This document shows, one piece after another, positions 1 through 7,754 of a stretch of DNA of 10,535 bases. Origin of the DNA: Beijerinckiaceae bacterium (GTDB lineage Bacteria; Pseudomonadota; Alphaproteobacteria; Rhizobiales; Beijerinckiaceae); NCBI GenBank assembly GCA_947455285.1, contig CANGOK010000096.1:1-10535 (forward strand), written 5' to 3'. The position numbers and the translations under genes are program-made. Numbering within the stretch: position 1 is the stretch's first letter; every line of letters begins with the position of its first letter. A model generated the notes under the pieces. That model searched no databases. It saw only the letters and a list, made by a program, of their open reading frames with translations, and was not told the DNA's origin.

Positions 1-136
1 CGCAGAGCTGATACTTGCCCTCTTCCTCATAAGGCGTGGCGCGGATCTCAAAGCCCTCATAGGGCTCGCTACGCTCAGGCAAGGCGGCCGGAGCGCTGGG
101 GCCGCCGATGCCGAAGAGTTTCTTGAGGAAGGACAT
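1..136 (-). CDS. HlyU-family protein, N-terminal part (cut by window edge)
   Basis: Only the first 45 codons are inside the window; the gene runs off the left edge. The protein begins MSFLKKLFGIGG, continues with an Ala/Pro-rich linker, then YEGFEIRATPYEEEGKYQL. This start (a short basic/hydrophobic MSFLKKLFG segment followed by Y-x-G-F-x-I-x-x-x-P-Y) is what I recognise as the HlyU family, small proteins named after the Vibrio haemolysin regulator; their role in alphaproteobacteria is poorly defined, so transcriptional regulation is a family label and not a demonstrated function. The ATG lies 6 bases after the rpoD stop codon on the same strand, so it is probably the downstream member of an rpoD transcript. 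No strong Shine-Dalgarno is visible in front of the ATG, which fits translational coupling to rpoD. The family call rests on a short fragment. Confidence 0.72.
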   Translation of the reverse strand, partial: MSFLKKLFGIGGPSAPAALPERSEPYEGFEIRATPYEEEGKYQLC

Positions 137-142
137 CGGCGA

Positions 143-2146
<2,004 letters not shown>

Positions 2147-2155
2147 TTCGCTCAA

Positions 2156-2159
2156 CTCC
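2156..2159 (-). promoter_or_regulatory. rpoD ribosome binding site that decides the start
   Basis: GGAG on the minus strand, 9 bases upstream of the ATG at 2146. The in-frame TTG at 2155-2153 begins immediately after the GGAG with no spacer and could not be served by it, so translation should begin at the ATG (MAKKEEK). Confidence 0.6.
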
Positions 2160-2183
2160 GGTGCGTCGCGACGAGCGCCACGT

Positions 2184-2215
2184 CAGAAAATAAGCGGACG
2201 GCCCAATGGCCGCCC
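2184..2215 (-). terminator. possible dnaG terminator/attenuator hairpin before rpoD
   Basis: On the minus strand GGGCGGCC, loop ATTG, then GGCCGTCC form an 8-bp GC-rich stem with one G-U pair. The stem is followed by GCTTATTTTCTG, a loosely T-rich stretch. This looks like an intrinsic terminator or attenuator placed between dnaG and the rpoD start. The T-tract is interrupted, so termination may be partial and some dnaG transcripts could continue into rpoD. This is inference from sequence only. Confidence 0.42.
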
Positions 2216-2245
2216 TGATTCGCAAGACACATTGGCCCTCCCCGA

Positions 2246-2263
2246 TTAAGCTCAGCTTAACCA
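2246..2263 (+). promoter_or_regulatory. consensus CtrA-type binding site between dnaG and rpoD
   Basis: The plus strand reads TTAAGCTCAGCTTAACCA, that is TTAA, seven bases, TTAACCA. This matches the established binding consensus of the alphaproteobacterial cell-cycle response regulator CtrA (TTAA-N7-TTAAC, half site TTAACCAT) at every defined position. The first 15 bases are also a perfect inverted repeat (7-bp arms around a central C), so TTAA-N7-TTAA is present on both strands. It lies 11-28 bases beyond the dnaG stop and about 100-117 bases upstream of the rpoD ATG. Binding is not shown; the inference is control of rpoD, or of a boundary between the two genes. Confidence 0.5.
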
Positions 2264-2274
2264 GGGCGGGCGGC

Positions 2275-4236
2275 CTACAATCCCGTACTCTGCCGGCCAA
2301 TCGAAAGGCCAAACCCCTCGACCATGGCTTCGCGTCCGTCGATGCCCGACAATTCGGCCTGAATCTCCCTCAATCGGTTGAGGTTTTCATCCGTTGTGTC
2401 CGAACCGAGCGCCAATTCGGCTGATCTCAACTCCTTATGTAGCGCCCGCGCCCGCCGATGCAAGGCCAAGGCCTGCTTGAGAACCTCTTCGGCGTCCCGT
2501 TCTTCGGCGTCCGGCCGCACGCACCAGGCCGTGGACTGGCCCGCAGCCCGCTCGACCCGGCCTAGAAGGTCCCCGAGCCCGGCGTTGGCCACGGCCGCCC
2601 GGACGGCGGGGGCGTCTATATAGGGGTCGGACAGGCGACCGAGCACGCAGCCAAGCAGCCCGACCAGCTCCCGGCTGGCGAAATCCAACCCGGCCAGATC
2701 CTCCGCATAGTTGGCGGCGAGGCCGGGATGGTTCACGGCGATCAGCGCGATCAGGGCTTCGCGCTGGGAAATCACGGCCCGTCCTGCGGCGAAAAGGGGG
2801 GAGCGGGCGAGGCTGGGGCTGGCCGGAACCGCCTGGTCGAGGTAGCCGCGCGGGGCCGCCGGAGCGCCGAAACGCCCGCCAGCGGGCCGGAAGCCCCCGT
2901 TGGCGCCCTGCGCGGTGCGTCCGGCCTGCCTGCCATAGCCCCCTCGACCGCCGCCTTCGCCAGGGGCGCGTCCGAAGAGGCCGGCCAGACGAGTTTCAAT
3001 ATCTTGCCGGTAGTGGCGGCGCAGGGTCTCGTCCGAAATAACCTTGATGGATTCAAGCAATCGGCGCTCCAGCGCAGCGCGGCGTTCGGGCGTATCGAGC
3101 TGTCCGGCCTCGGCTTCGCGCGCCCAGAGCACGTCGACCAGCGGACGCGAGGCGCCCAGCACCGCCTCCACCGCCTCAGCGCCGCCGGAACGGGCGAGGT
3201 CATCGGGGTCCTGACCGTCAGGCAGAAAGGCGAAACGCAGGCTCTTGCCGGCGCCGATCAAAGGAAGCGCGGTCTCAATGGCCCGGTAGGCGGCTTTGCG
3301 GCCCGCCTTGTCGCCATCAAAGCAAAGCACAGGCTCCTCGGCCATGCGCCACATGAGCTGGCATTGCTCGGGGGTCAGCGCGGTGCCCATGGGGGCGACC
3401 ACATTGCCAAAGCCGACGGCGGACATGGAGATGACGTCCACATAACCCTCAACCGCGATGACCGAGCCGCGATCATGAGCGGGCTTGCGGGCGTTGTGGT
3501 GATTATAAAGGACATGGCTCTTGTGAAAGAGCGGGGTTTCCGGCGAATTCAGGTACTTGGCCGCGACTTCCTTATCCATGGCGCGGCCGCCGAAGGCGAT
3601 GACATGGCCAGACCTGTCGCAGATCGGAAACATGACCCGATCGCGGAAACGGTCGTAGGGAACCGCGATGTCTTCGCCATGGACGAGAAGCCCCGCCTCG
3701 ATCATCTGCTCGGCCAGCACGCCCTTGCTGGCGAGATGGTCGCGCAGGGCGAAACGCTCGGCAGGCGAATAGCCAAGACGGAACTGGCGCTGCACGGGGG
3801 GGGCGACGCCACGGTCCGCGAGATAGCCCCGGGCTCTGGCGCCCTCTTTCGCCTGCAACTGGGCCTCGAAGAAGGCGGCCGCCAGCTCCATCACATCCTG
3901 CAGGGTGGCGCGCTGGCGCTCGCGCTCTTCGCTTTCACGAGAGACCACAGGCAGTTGCAGCCCCGCCTCCCCCGCCAGCCGCTCCACGGCCTCGGGAAAG
4001 GAGAGCCCCTCGGTGCGCATGACGAAATCGAAAATGTTGCCGTTCTGGCCCGACGAGAAGTCGAACCAGGCCATTTTCTGATCATTGACGAAGAATGAAG
4101 GGCTCTTTTCAGCGTTGAAGGGCGAAAGGCCCTTCCATTCGCGCCCCGCCTTCACCAATTTGACGCGGCGACGCACGACTTCCGAAACGGGGAGCCGGGC
4201 CTTGATCTCGTCGAGAAAGGAAGGAGTAAATCGCAT
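2275..4236 (-). CDS. dnaG: DNA primase DnaG, zinc-ligand-less alphaproteobacterial type
   Basis: Synthesises RNA primers at the replication fork, with the DnaB helicase as partner. The 653-residue protein starts MRFTPSFLDEIKARLPVSEVV, the usual alphaproteobacterial DnaG start. An N-terminal domain of zinc-finger fold (about 1-95) is followed by the RNA polymerase core with RFRDRVMFPI (about 196-205), then the TOPRIM domain with EGYVD (E263, D267) and DGDKAG (D307, D309), the metal-binding catalytic acids. A Gly/Arg-rich linker (about 422-468) leads to a C-terminal helicase-interaction domain. The four zinc ligands of E. coli DnaG (C40, H43, C61, C64) align with S38, N41, D59 and S62, so zinc binding is not expected. 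In-frame starts further upstream (GTG at 4326, ATG at 4263) lack family homology and a ribosome binding site; the ATG at 4236 has only a weak GCGGA. Divergent from selO, upstream of rpoD. Confidence 0.96.
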   Translation of the reverse strand: MRFTPSFLDEIKARLPVSEVVRRRVKLVKAGREWKGLSPFNAEKSPSFFVNDQKMAWFDFSSGQNGNIFDFVMRTEGLSFPEAVERLAGEAGLQLPVVSRESEERERQRATLQDVMELAAAFFEAQLQAKEGARARGYLADRGVAPPVQRQFRLGYSPAERFALRDHLASKGVLAEQMIEAGLLVHGEDIAVPYDRFRDRVMFPICDRSGHVIAFGGRAMDKEVAAKYLNSPETPLFHKSHVLYNHHNARKPAHDRGSVIAVEGYVDVISMSAVGFGNVVAPMGTALTPEQCQLMWRMAEEPVLCFDGDKAGRKAAYRAIETALPLIGAGKSLRFAFLPDGQDPDDLARSGGAEAVEAVLGASRPLVDVLWAREAEAGQLDTPERRAALERRLLESIKVISDETLRRHYRQDIETRLAGLFGRAPGEGGGRGGYGRQAGRTAQGANGGFRPAGGRFGAPAAPRGYLDQAVPASPSLARSPLFAAGRAVISQREALIALIAVNHPGLAANYAEDLAGLDFASRELVGLLGCVLGRLSDPYIDAPAVRAAVANAGLGDLLGRVERAAGQSTAWCVRPDAEERDAEEVLKQALALHRRARALHKELRSAELALGSDTTDENLNRLREIQAELSGIDGREAMVEGFGLSIGRQSTGL

Positions 4237-4318
4237 CGCTGTCCGCAGGGCTTTCGCGTTCATACAATCTGGCGGCGCTTCGGAACAGATCAGAAACGAA
4301 TCATTCCGCTTATGCCCG

Positions 4319-4327
4319 TTATCCACA
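4319..4327 (+). promoter_or_regulatory. perfect DnaA box in the dnaG-selO intergenic region
   Basis: TTATCCACA is an exact match to the high-affinity DnaA box (R1 type, consensus TTATNCACA). It lies 83 bases upstream of the dnaG ATG and about 54 bases upstream of the selO ATG, in their shared 144-base divergent promoter region. It is a single box, with no cluster or AT-rich unwinding region, so it is more plausibly a regulatory site for DnaA than an origin. A 6-bp inverted repeat (CAGGCT at 4326-4331, AGCCTG at 4339-4344) overlaps its end. Binding and function are inferred. Confidence 0.5.
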
Positions 4328-4369
4328 GGCTACGCTAAAGCCTGACTTTGCGCCCTTCGGGGGAAAATC

Positions 4370-4374
4370 AAGGA
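4370..4374 (+). promoter_or_regulatory. selO ribosome binding site
   Basis: AAGGA with a 6-base spacer to the ATG at 4381. It selects this ATG over the in-frame TTG at 4348, which has no Shine-Dalgarno and would add eleven residues that do not fit the family. Confidence 0.6.
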
Positions 4375-4380
4375 CCATTG

Positions 4381-5799
4381 ATGCCTTTTTCCAGCGCCTA
4401 TCGCCCCGAGACCCTGCATGACCGGCTGGGGCCGGAGTTTTACGATCCGGTGGAGGCCGCCGCCTTTCCGGTGCACATCCTGCGCTATCGCAACCAGCGA
4501 CAGGCGGAGCGGCTGGGTCTTGGCGGCTTGAGCGATGACGAATGGATCGCCCATTTCGGCCGCTTCGAGCCCCTGCCCGGCTCATTTCCGCAGCCTCTGG
4601 CCCTGCGCTACCACGGCCACCAATTCCGCCATTACAACCCTGACCTCGGCGACGGGCGCGGCTTTCTCTTCGCCCAGTTGCGCGACGCCGAGGGGCGGCT
4701 GCTCGACCTTGGCACCAAGGGCAGCGGACAGACCCCATGGTCGCGGCGCGGCGATGGTCGGTTGACCCTCAAGGGCGGCGTGCGCGAGGCGCTGGCGACC
4801 GAATTGCTCGAAGCCTTGGGCGTCAACACATCCAAATCATTTAGCCTGATAGAGACCGGCGAGAGGCTGATCCGCGGCGACGAGCCCTCGCCCACGCGCT
4901 CAAGCGTATTGGTGCGCCTCAGCCATTCCCATATCCGGATCGGCACGTTCCAGCGCCTCGCCTATTTCGAGGACAAGACCTCGCTGGAGCATCTGCTCGC
5001 CCATAGCGTGGCCCATTATCTTCCCGAATTAGATGCGCAGGCGCCGACGCAGGAGCTCGCTCCCCTTTTCCTAAGGGAGGTCATCAATCGCGTGGCGCAG
5101 ATGGGCGCGCAATGGATGGTGGCTGGCTTTGTCCATGGCGTCCTGAACTCGGACAATATCAACATCACCGGCGAGAGCTTCGACTACGGCCCGTGGCGCT
5201 TCGCGCCCACTTTCGATCCGAAACTGACAGCCGCCTATTTCGACGAAACCGGCCTCTACGCCTTCGGGCGCCAGCCGGATGCGCTGCTGTGGAATCTCAC
5301 GCGCCTCGCCGAATGCCTGCTGCCGCTCGCTACGCGCGAGCCGCTTGAGGAAGCGCTGACGGCTTTTGAACCTCTACTGCAGGCATCCTTCGCAAAGGGC
5401 TTCCTGCGCAGGCTGGGGCTTATGTCGGCGGGCGGAGAAGCGGACGCGAAACTCATCAGCGCCTTCGTCGAGTTTCTCATCTCGACGAAGGCGCCTTTCG
5501 AGCAATGCGTGTTCGATTGGCGCGGAGGTCTCGCCTCGCAAGAGCGCGCAGGCCGCAGCACCAATGCGGAGTTCTACGCGCAGGCCACATTCGAGCCCGT
5601 CTTCACGGCCATGGCCCCCTTCGCCAGCGCGCCAAACCTTCGGCTCGATCACCCCTACTTCGCCCAGACCAAACCCTGCATCATGATCATAGACGAGGTG
5701 GAGGCGATCTGGGCGCCAATCGCAGAGGGCGACGACTGGTCGCGCTTTGAGGACAAGCTGCGCGACATCGCCCTCATGCGCGAGGCCTATATGGATTAG
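4381..5799 (+). CDS. selO: SelO/YdiU-family protein adenylyltransferase, divergent subtype
   Basis: The SelO family (UPF0061, YdiU) are pseudokinase-fold enzymes that transfer AMP from ATP to protein hydroxyl groups. The 472-residue product shows the family core: YHGHQF (78-82), LGDGRGFL (89-96), GTKGSGQTPWSRRGDGR (111-127), VREALATELLEALG (134-147), HGVLNSDN (252-259) and FDYGPWRF (267-274). As I recall the Pseudomonas SelO active site, its key residues correspond here to K113, E136, R179, R186, D258, N259 and D268, all present, so catalysis is likely. The C-terminal part is unusual: the NP-x-x-VLRN segment is not recognisable and the protein ends MREAYMD, without the Cys-containing tail seen in E. 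coli YdiU (CSS) or the selenocysteine of animal SelO. Codons such as TTA, CTA, ATA and AGG occur, which I noticed less often in the neighbours. The stop is 3 bases from the convergent yqeY stop. The exact target is unknown. Confidence 0.88.
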   Translation: MPFSSAYRPETLHDRLGPEFYDPVEAAAFPVHILRYRNQRQAERLGLGGLSDDEWIAHFGRFEPLPGSFPQPLALRYHGHQFRHYNPDLGDGRGFLFAQLRDAEGRLLDLGTKGSGQTPWSRRGDGRLTLKGGVREALATELLEALGVNTSKSFSLIETGERLIRGDEPSPTRSSVLVRLSHSHIRIGTFQRLAYFEDKTSLEHLLAHSVAHYLPELDAQAPTQELAPLFLREVINRVAQMGAQWMVAGFVHGVLNSDNINITGESFDYGPWRFAPTFDPKLTAAYFDETGLYAFGRQPDALLWNLTRLAECLLPLATREPLEEALTAFEPLLQASFAKGFLRRLGLMSAGGEADAKLISAFVEFLISTKAPFEQCVFDWRGGLASQERAGRSTNAEFYAQATFEPVFTAMAPFASAPNLRLDHPYFAQTKPCIMIIDEVEAIWAPIAEGDDWSRFEDKLRDIALMREAYMD

Positions 5800-5802
5800 G
5801 CC

Positions 5803-6252
5803 TCAGCCCCCCAGCATGCCCTTCACGGCGGCGCTGGCCTTGGAGAAATCCATCTGGCCCGTATATTTCGCCTTCAGCGCGCCCACGACCTTGCCCATGT
5901 CCTTGATGGTGGCGGCGCCGGTTTCGGCGATGGCGGCGGAGATCGCGGCCTTCACCTCGTCTTCGCTCATCTGCTTGGGCAGGAATTCCTGAATGATGGC
6001 GATTTCCTCGCGCTCGAGCTGGGCGAGCTCGGGGCGACCGTTGGCGTCATAGATCTCCATGGACTCCTGACGGCTCTTCACCATCTTCTGGAGCAGCGCG
6101 AGAATATCGCCGTCATTCAGTTCCTTGCCTTCGCCGCGCGCCGCGATTTCGCGGTCCTTCACGGCGGCGGTGATGAGACGAATGGTGTCGACCCGACGCT
6201 TCTCGCCGGCCTTCATGGCGACCTTGAGCTCGGCGGTGAATTGTTCGCGCAT
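5803..6252 (-). CDS. yqeY: GatB/YqeY domain-containing protein
   Basis: A 149-residue single-domain protein matching the stand-alone YqeY family, which resembles the C-terminal tRNA-interacting domain of the GatB subunit of Asp/Glu-tRNA amidotransferase. Family signatures are the start MREQFTAELKVAMKAGEKRRVDTIRLITAAVKD, then the charged stretch KSRQESMEIYDANGRPELAQLEREE (about 59-83), EFLPKQMSEDEV (about 88-99) and the C-terminal DMGKVVGALKAKYTGQMD (about 117-134). The length is typical. Its cellular role is not firmly established; tRNA-related function is inferred from the fold. The ATG has AGGA six bases upstream. It is divergent from carA and convergent with selO. In related alphaproteobacteria, as I recall, yqeY lies between carA and dnaG, so here selO separates it from dnaG. 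Confidence 0.93.
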   Translation of the reverse strand: MREQFTAELKVAMKAGEKRRVDTIRLITAAVKDREIAARGEGKELNDGDILALLQKMVKSRQESMEIYDANGRPELAQLEREEIAIIQEFLPKQMSEDEVKAAISAAIAETGAATIKDMGKVVGALKAKYTGQMDFSKASAAVKGMLGG

Positions 6253-6310
6253 GGCTTATCCTGGCGGTTTGGGCGCGCCGGACCGGTGGAAAACCAGCGT
6301 CCCGAGCGGC

Positions 6311-6358
6311 GCGATTAAATCAAACGACTGATATATCTCACTTTTAAGGAATCACAGC
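6311..6358. promoter_or_regulatory. AT-rich island in the yqeY-carA divergent promoter region
   Basis: This stretch is markedly AT-rich against the GC-rich surroundings. It contains a near-palindromic GATATATC and one GANTC site (GAATC, 6349-6353). It lies 59-106 bases upstream of the yqeY ATG and 122-169 bases upstream of the carA ATG, where divergent promoters would be expected. I could not assign a convincing -35/-10 pair for yqeY. Confidence 0.3.
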
Positions 6359-6362
6359 GGGG

Positions 6363-6391
6363 TTGACGCAGCTTTCGTCGTCCCATAGCTT
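6363..6391 (+). promoter_or_regulatory. candidate carA promoter
   Basis: TTGACG (6363-6368) is a good -35 element. A 17-base spacer leads to TAGCTT (6386-6391), a weak -10 matching TATAAT at three positions. It would give a 5' leader of roughly 80 bases before the carA ATG. That leader contains a 5-bp hairpin (CGCCG, loop TCAT, CGGCG at 6433-6446). Strength and use are not shown. Confidence 0.3.
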
Positions 6392-6479
6392 CCGCCGCGA
6401 GTTCCTAAGACCTATCAGTGCGCCCCAAAGCTCGCCGTCATCGGCGCGCACGAGGTCGCGCGAAACGTGTAGAGCGACC

Positions 6480-7667
6480 ATGTCCGCACATCAAGCCAAT
6501 CCCTGGGCCGAACCGAAGCCTACCGCCCTTCTCGTTCTCGCCGATGGCACGGTCATCGAAGGTTTCGGGCTTGGCGCCGTGGGCAAGGCGGTCGGCGAAG
6601 TCTGCTTCAATACGGCCATGACGGGCTATGAAGAGATCCTGACGGACCCTTCCTATGCGGGCCAGATCATCACTTTCACCTTCCCCCATATCGGCAATGT
6701 CGGCACGAATGAGGAAGACATTGAAACCGTGAACATGGCGGCGAGCGCCGGTGTGCGCGGCGCCATCATCCACGCGCCCATCACCGACCCTTCGAACCAT
6801 CGCGCGACACGCCACCTCGACCAGTGGCTTAAGGCGCGCAACATCGTCGGCCTCTCTGGCGTCGACACCCGCGCGCTCACCACGCTGATCCGCGAAAAGG
6901 GCATGCCCAACGCGGTCATCGCCCATGCGCCCGACGGCGTGTTCGACCTGCCTGCGCTGAAGCAGGAAGCCGCTGAATGGCCCGGCATCGACGGCATGGA
7001 TCTCGTACCCTCCGTCACCGCCGCCCAGCGCTATGAATGGACCGAGACCACCTGGACCCTCGGCAACGGCTACGGCCAGCGGAGCGAGGCTAAATATCGC
7101 GTCGTCGCCATCGACTATGGCGTGAAGCGCAACATCCTGCGCCTGCTTGCGGCCGAAGGCTGCGATGTGACTGTCGTGCCCGCGACCACGACGGCTGACG
7201 AAATCATGGGCCTCAAGCCCGATGGCGTCTTCCTTTCCAATGGCCCCGGCGATCCCGCCGAGACCGGCAAATACGCCGTCCCGGTGATCCGTGATCTTCT
7301 CGCGCGCAATGTGCCGACCTTCGGCATCTGCCTTGGCCATCAGATGATGGCGCTGGCGGTTGGCGCAAAGACGCAGAAGATGCATCAGGGCCATCATGGC
7401 GCGAACCATCCGGTGATGGATTACACGACCAACAAGGTCGAGATCGTCTCCATGAACCATGGCTTCGCCGTGGATGCGCAATCGCTGCCCGCTAACGCAA
7501 CGGAAACCCACCGCTCGCTCTTCGACGGCTCCAACTGCGGCATCAGCCTGACGGATCGCCCCGCCTTCTCGGTGCAGCACCATCCTGAAGCCGCTCCCGG
7601 CCCGCAGGATAGTCACTATCTTTTCAAGCGCTTCGTTGAACTCATGGAGAAGAACAAGGCGGCGTGA
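6480..7667 (+). CDS. carA: carbamoyl-phosphate synthase small (glutaminase) subunit
   Basis: Hydrolyses glutamine and passes ammonia to CarB to make carbamoyl phosphate for arginine and pyrimidine synthesis; cytoplasmic. The 395-residue length is normal. The N-terminal CarA domain includes LADGTVIEGFGLGA (about 20-33), GEVCFNTAMTGYEEILTDPSY (about 39-59) and VDTRALTTLIRE (about 129-140). The C-terminal class I amidotransferase domain contains LSNGPGDP, the nucleophile motif FGICLGHQ (C284) and VQHHPEAAPGP with the remaining triad residues H368 and E370. The in-frame TTG at 6363 would add 39 residues with no family resemblance, so the ATG at 6480 is chosen, although its ribosome binding site (AGAG) is weak. 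The gene is divergent from yqeY. carB does not follow it; the next gene is an unrelated methyltransferase. Confidence 0.97.
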   Translation: MSAHQANPWAEPKPTALLVLADGTVIEGFGLGAVGKAVGEVCFNTAMTGYEEILTDPSYAGQIITFTFPHIGNVGTNEEDIETVNMAASAGVRGAIIHAPITDPSNHRATRHLDQWLKARNIVGLSGVDTRALTTLIREKGMPNAVIAHAPDGVFDLPALKQEAAEWPGIDGMDLVPSVTAAQRYEWTETTWTLGNGYGQRSEAKYRVVAIDYGVKRNILRLLAAEGCDVTVVPATTTADEIMGLKPDGVFLSNGPGDPAETGKYAVPVIRDLLARNVPTFGICLGHQMMALAVGAKTQKMHQGHHGANHPVMDYTTNKVEIVSMNHGFAVDAQSLPANATETHRSLFDGSNCGISLTDRPAFSVQHHPEAAPGPQDSHYLFKRFVELMEKNKAA

Positions 7668-7682
7668 GGCACGCTCGACCGT

Positions 7683-7718
7683 CTTGACCATTGTATTCAT
7701 GCAAGCCCTCGCTAGGAT
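7683..7718 (+). promoter_or_regulatory. possible promoter elements upstream of the methyltransferase gene
   Basis: CTTGAC (7683-7688) matches the alphaproteobacterial -35 consensus and TAGGAT (7713-7718) resembles a -10, but they are 24 bases apart, too far for a standard pair. TTGTAT (7691-7696) with a 16-base spacer to TAGGAT is an alternative with a poor -35. The 87-base gap after carA therefore may hold a separate promoter, with no certain assignment. A short hairpin (GCGCC, loop ATCG, GGCGC, 7726-7739) sits just before the ribosome binding site. Confidence 0.22.
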
Positions 7719-7754
7719 GCGTCACGCGCCATCGGGCGCCCCTTGGAAGCTGGC

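Noticed and set aside
2147..2155. TTG start three codons upstream of the chosen rpoD ATG
   Set aside because: The GGAG sequence directly abuts the TTG, whereas it is 9 bases from the ATG.
2728..4098. 456-codon open frame antisense to dnaG
   Set aside because: Shadow of dnaG: no recognisable domain and entirely inside a certain gene.
4237..4326. Upstream in-frame GTG (4326) and ATG (4263) starts for dnaG
   Set aside because: The extra 30 or 9 residues are not part of the DnaG family start and neither codon has a Shine-Dalgarno. The GTG extension would also overlap the DnaA box.
4237..4380. Replication origin because of the DnaA box
   Set aside because: Only one box, no AT-rich unwinding element, and the flanking genes are not a typical alphaproteobacterial origin neighbourhood.
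6363..6479. TTG-initiated 39-residue N-terminal extension of carA
   Set aside because: No resemblance to CarA, Ser/Arg-rich noise, and the TTG itself is part of a better candidate -35 element.
6438..7700. 420-codon open frame antisense to carA
   Set aside because: Shadow of carA with His/Arg/Gly-rich composition and no family features.
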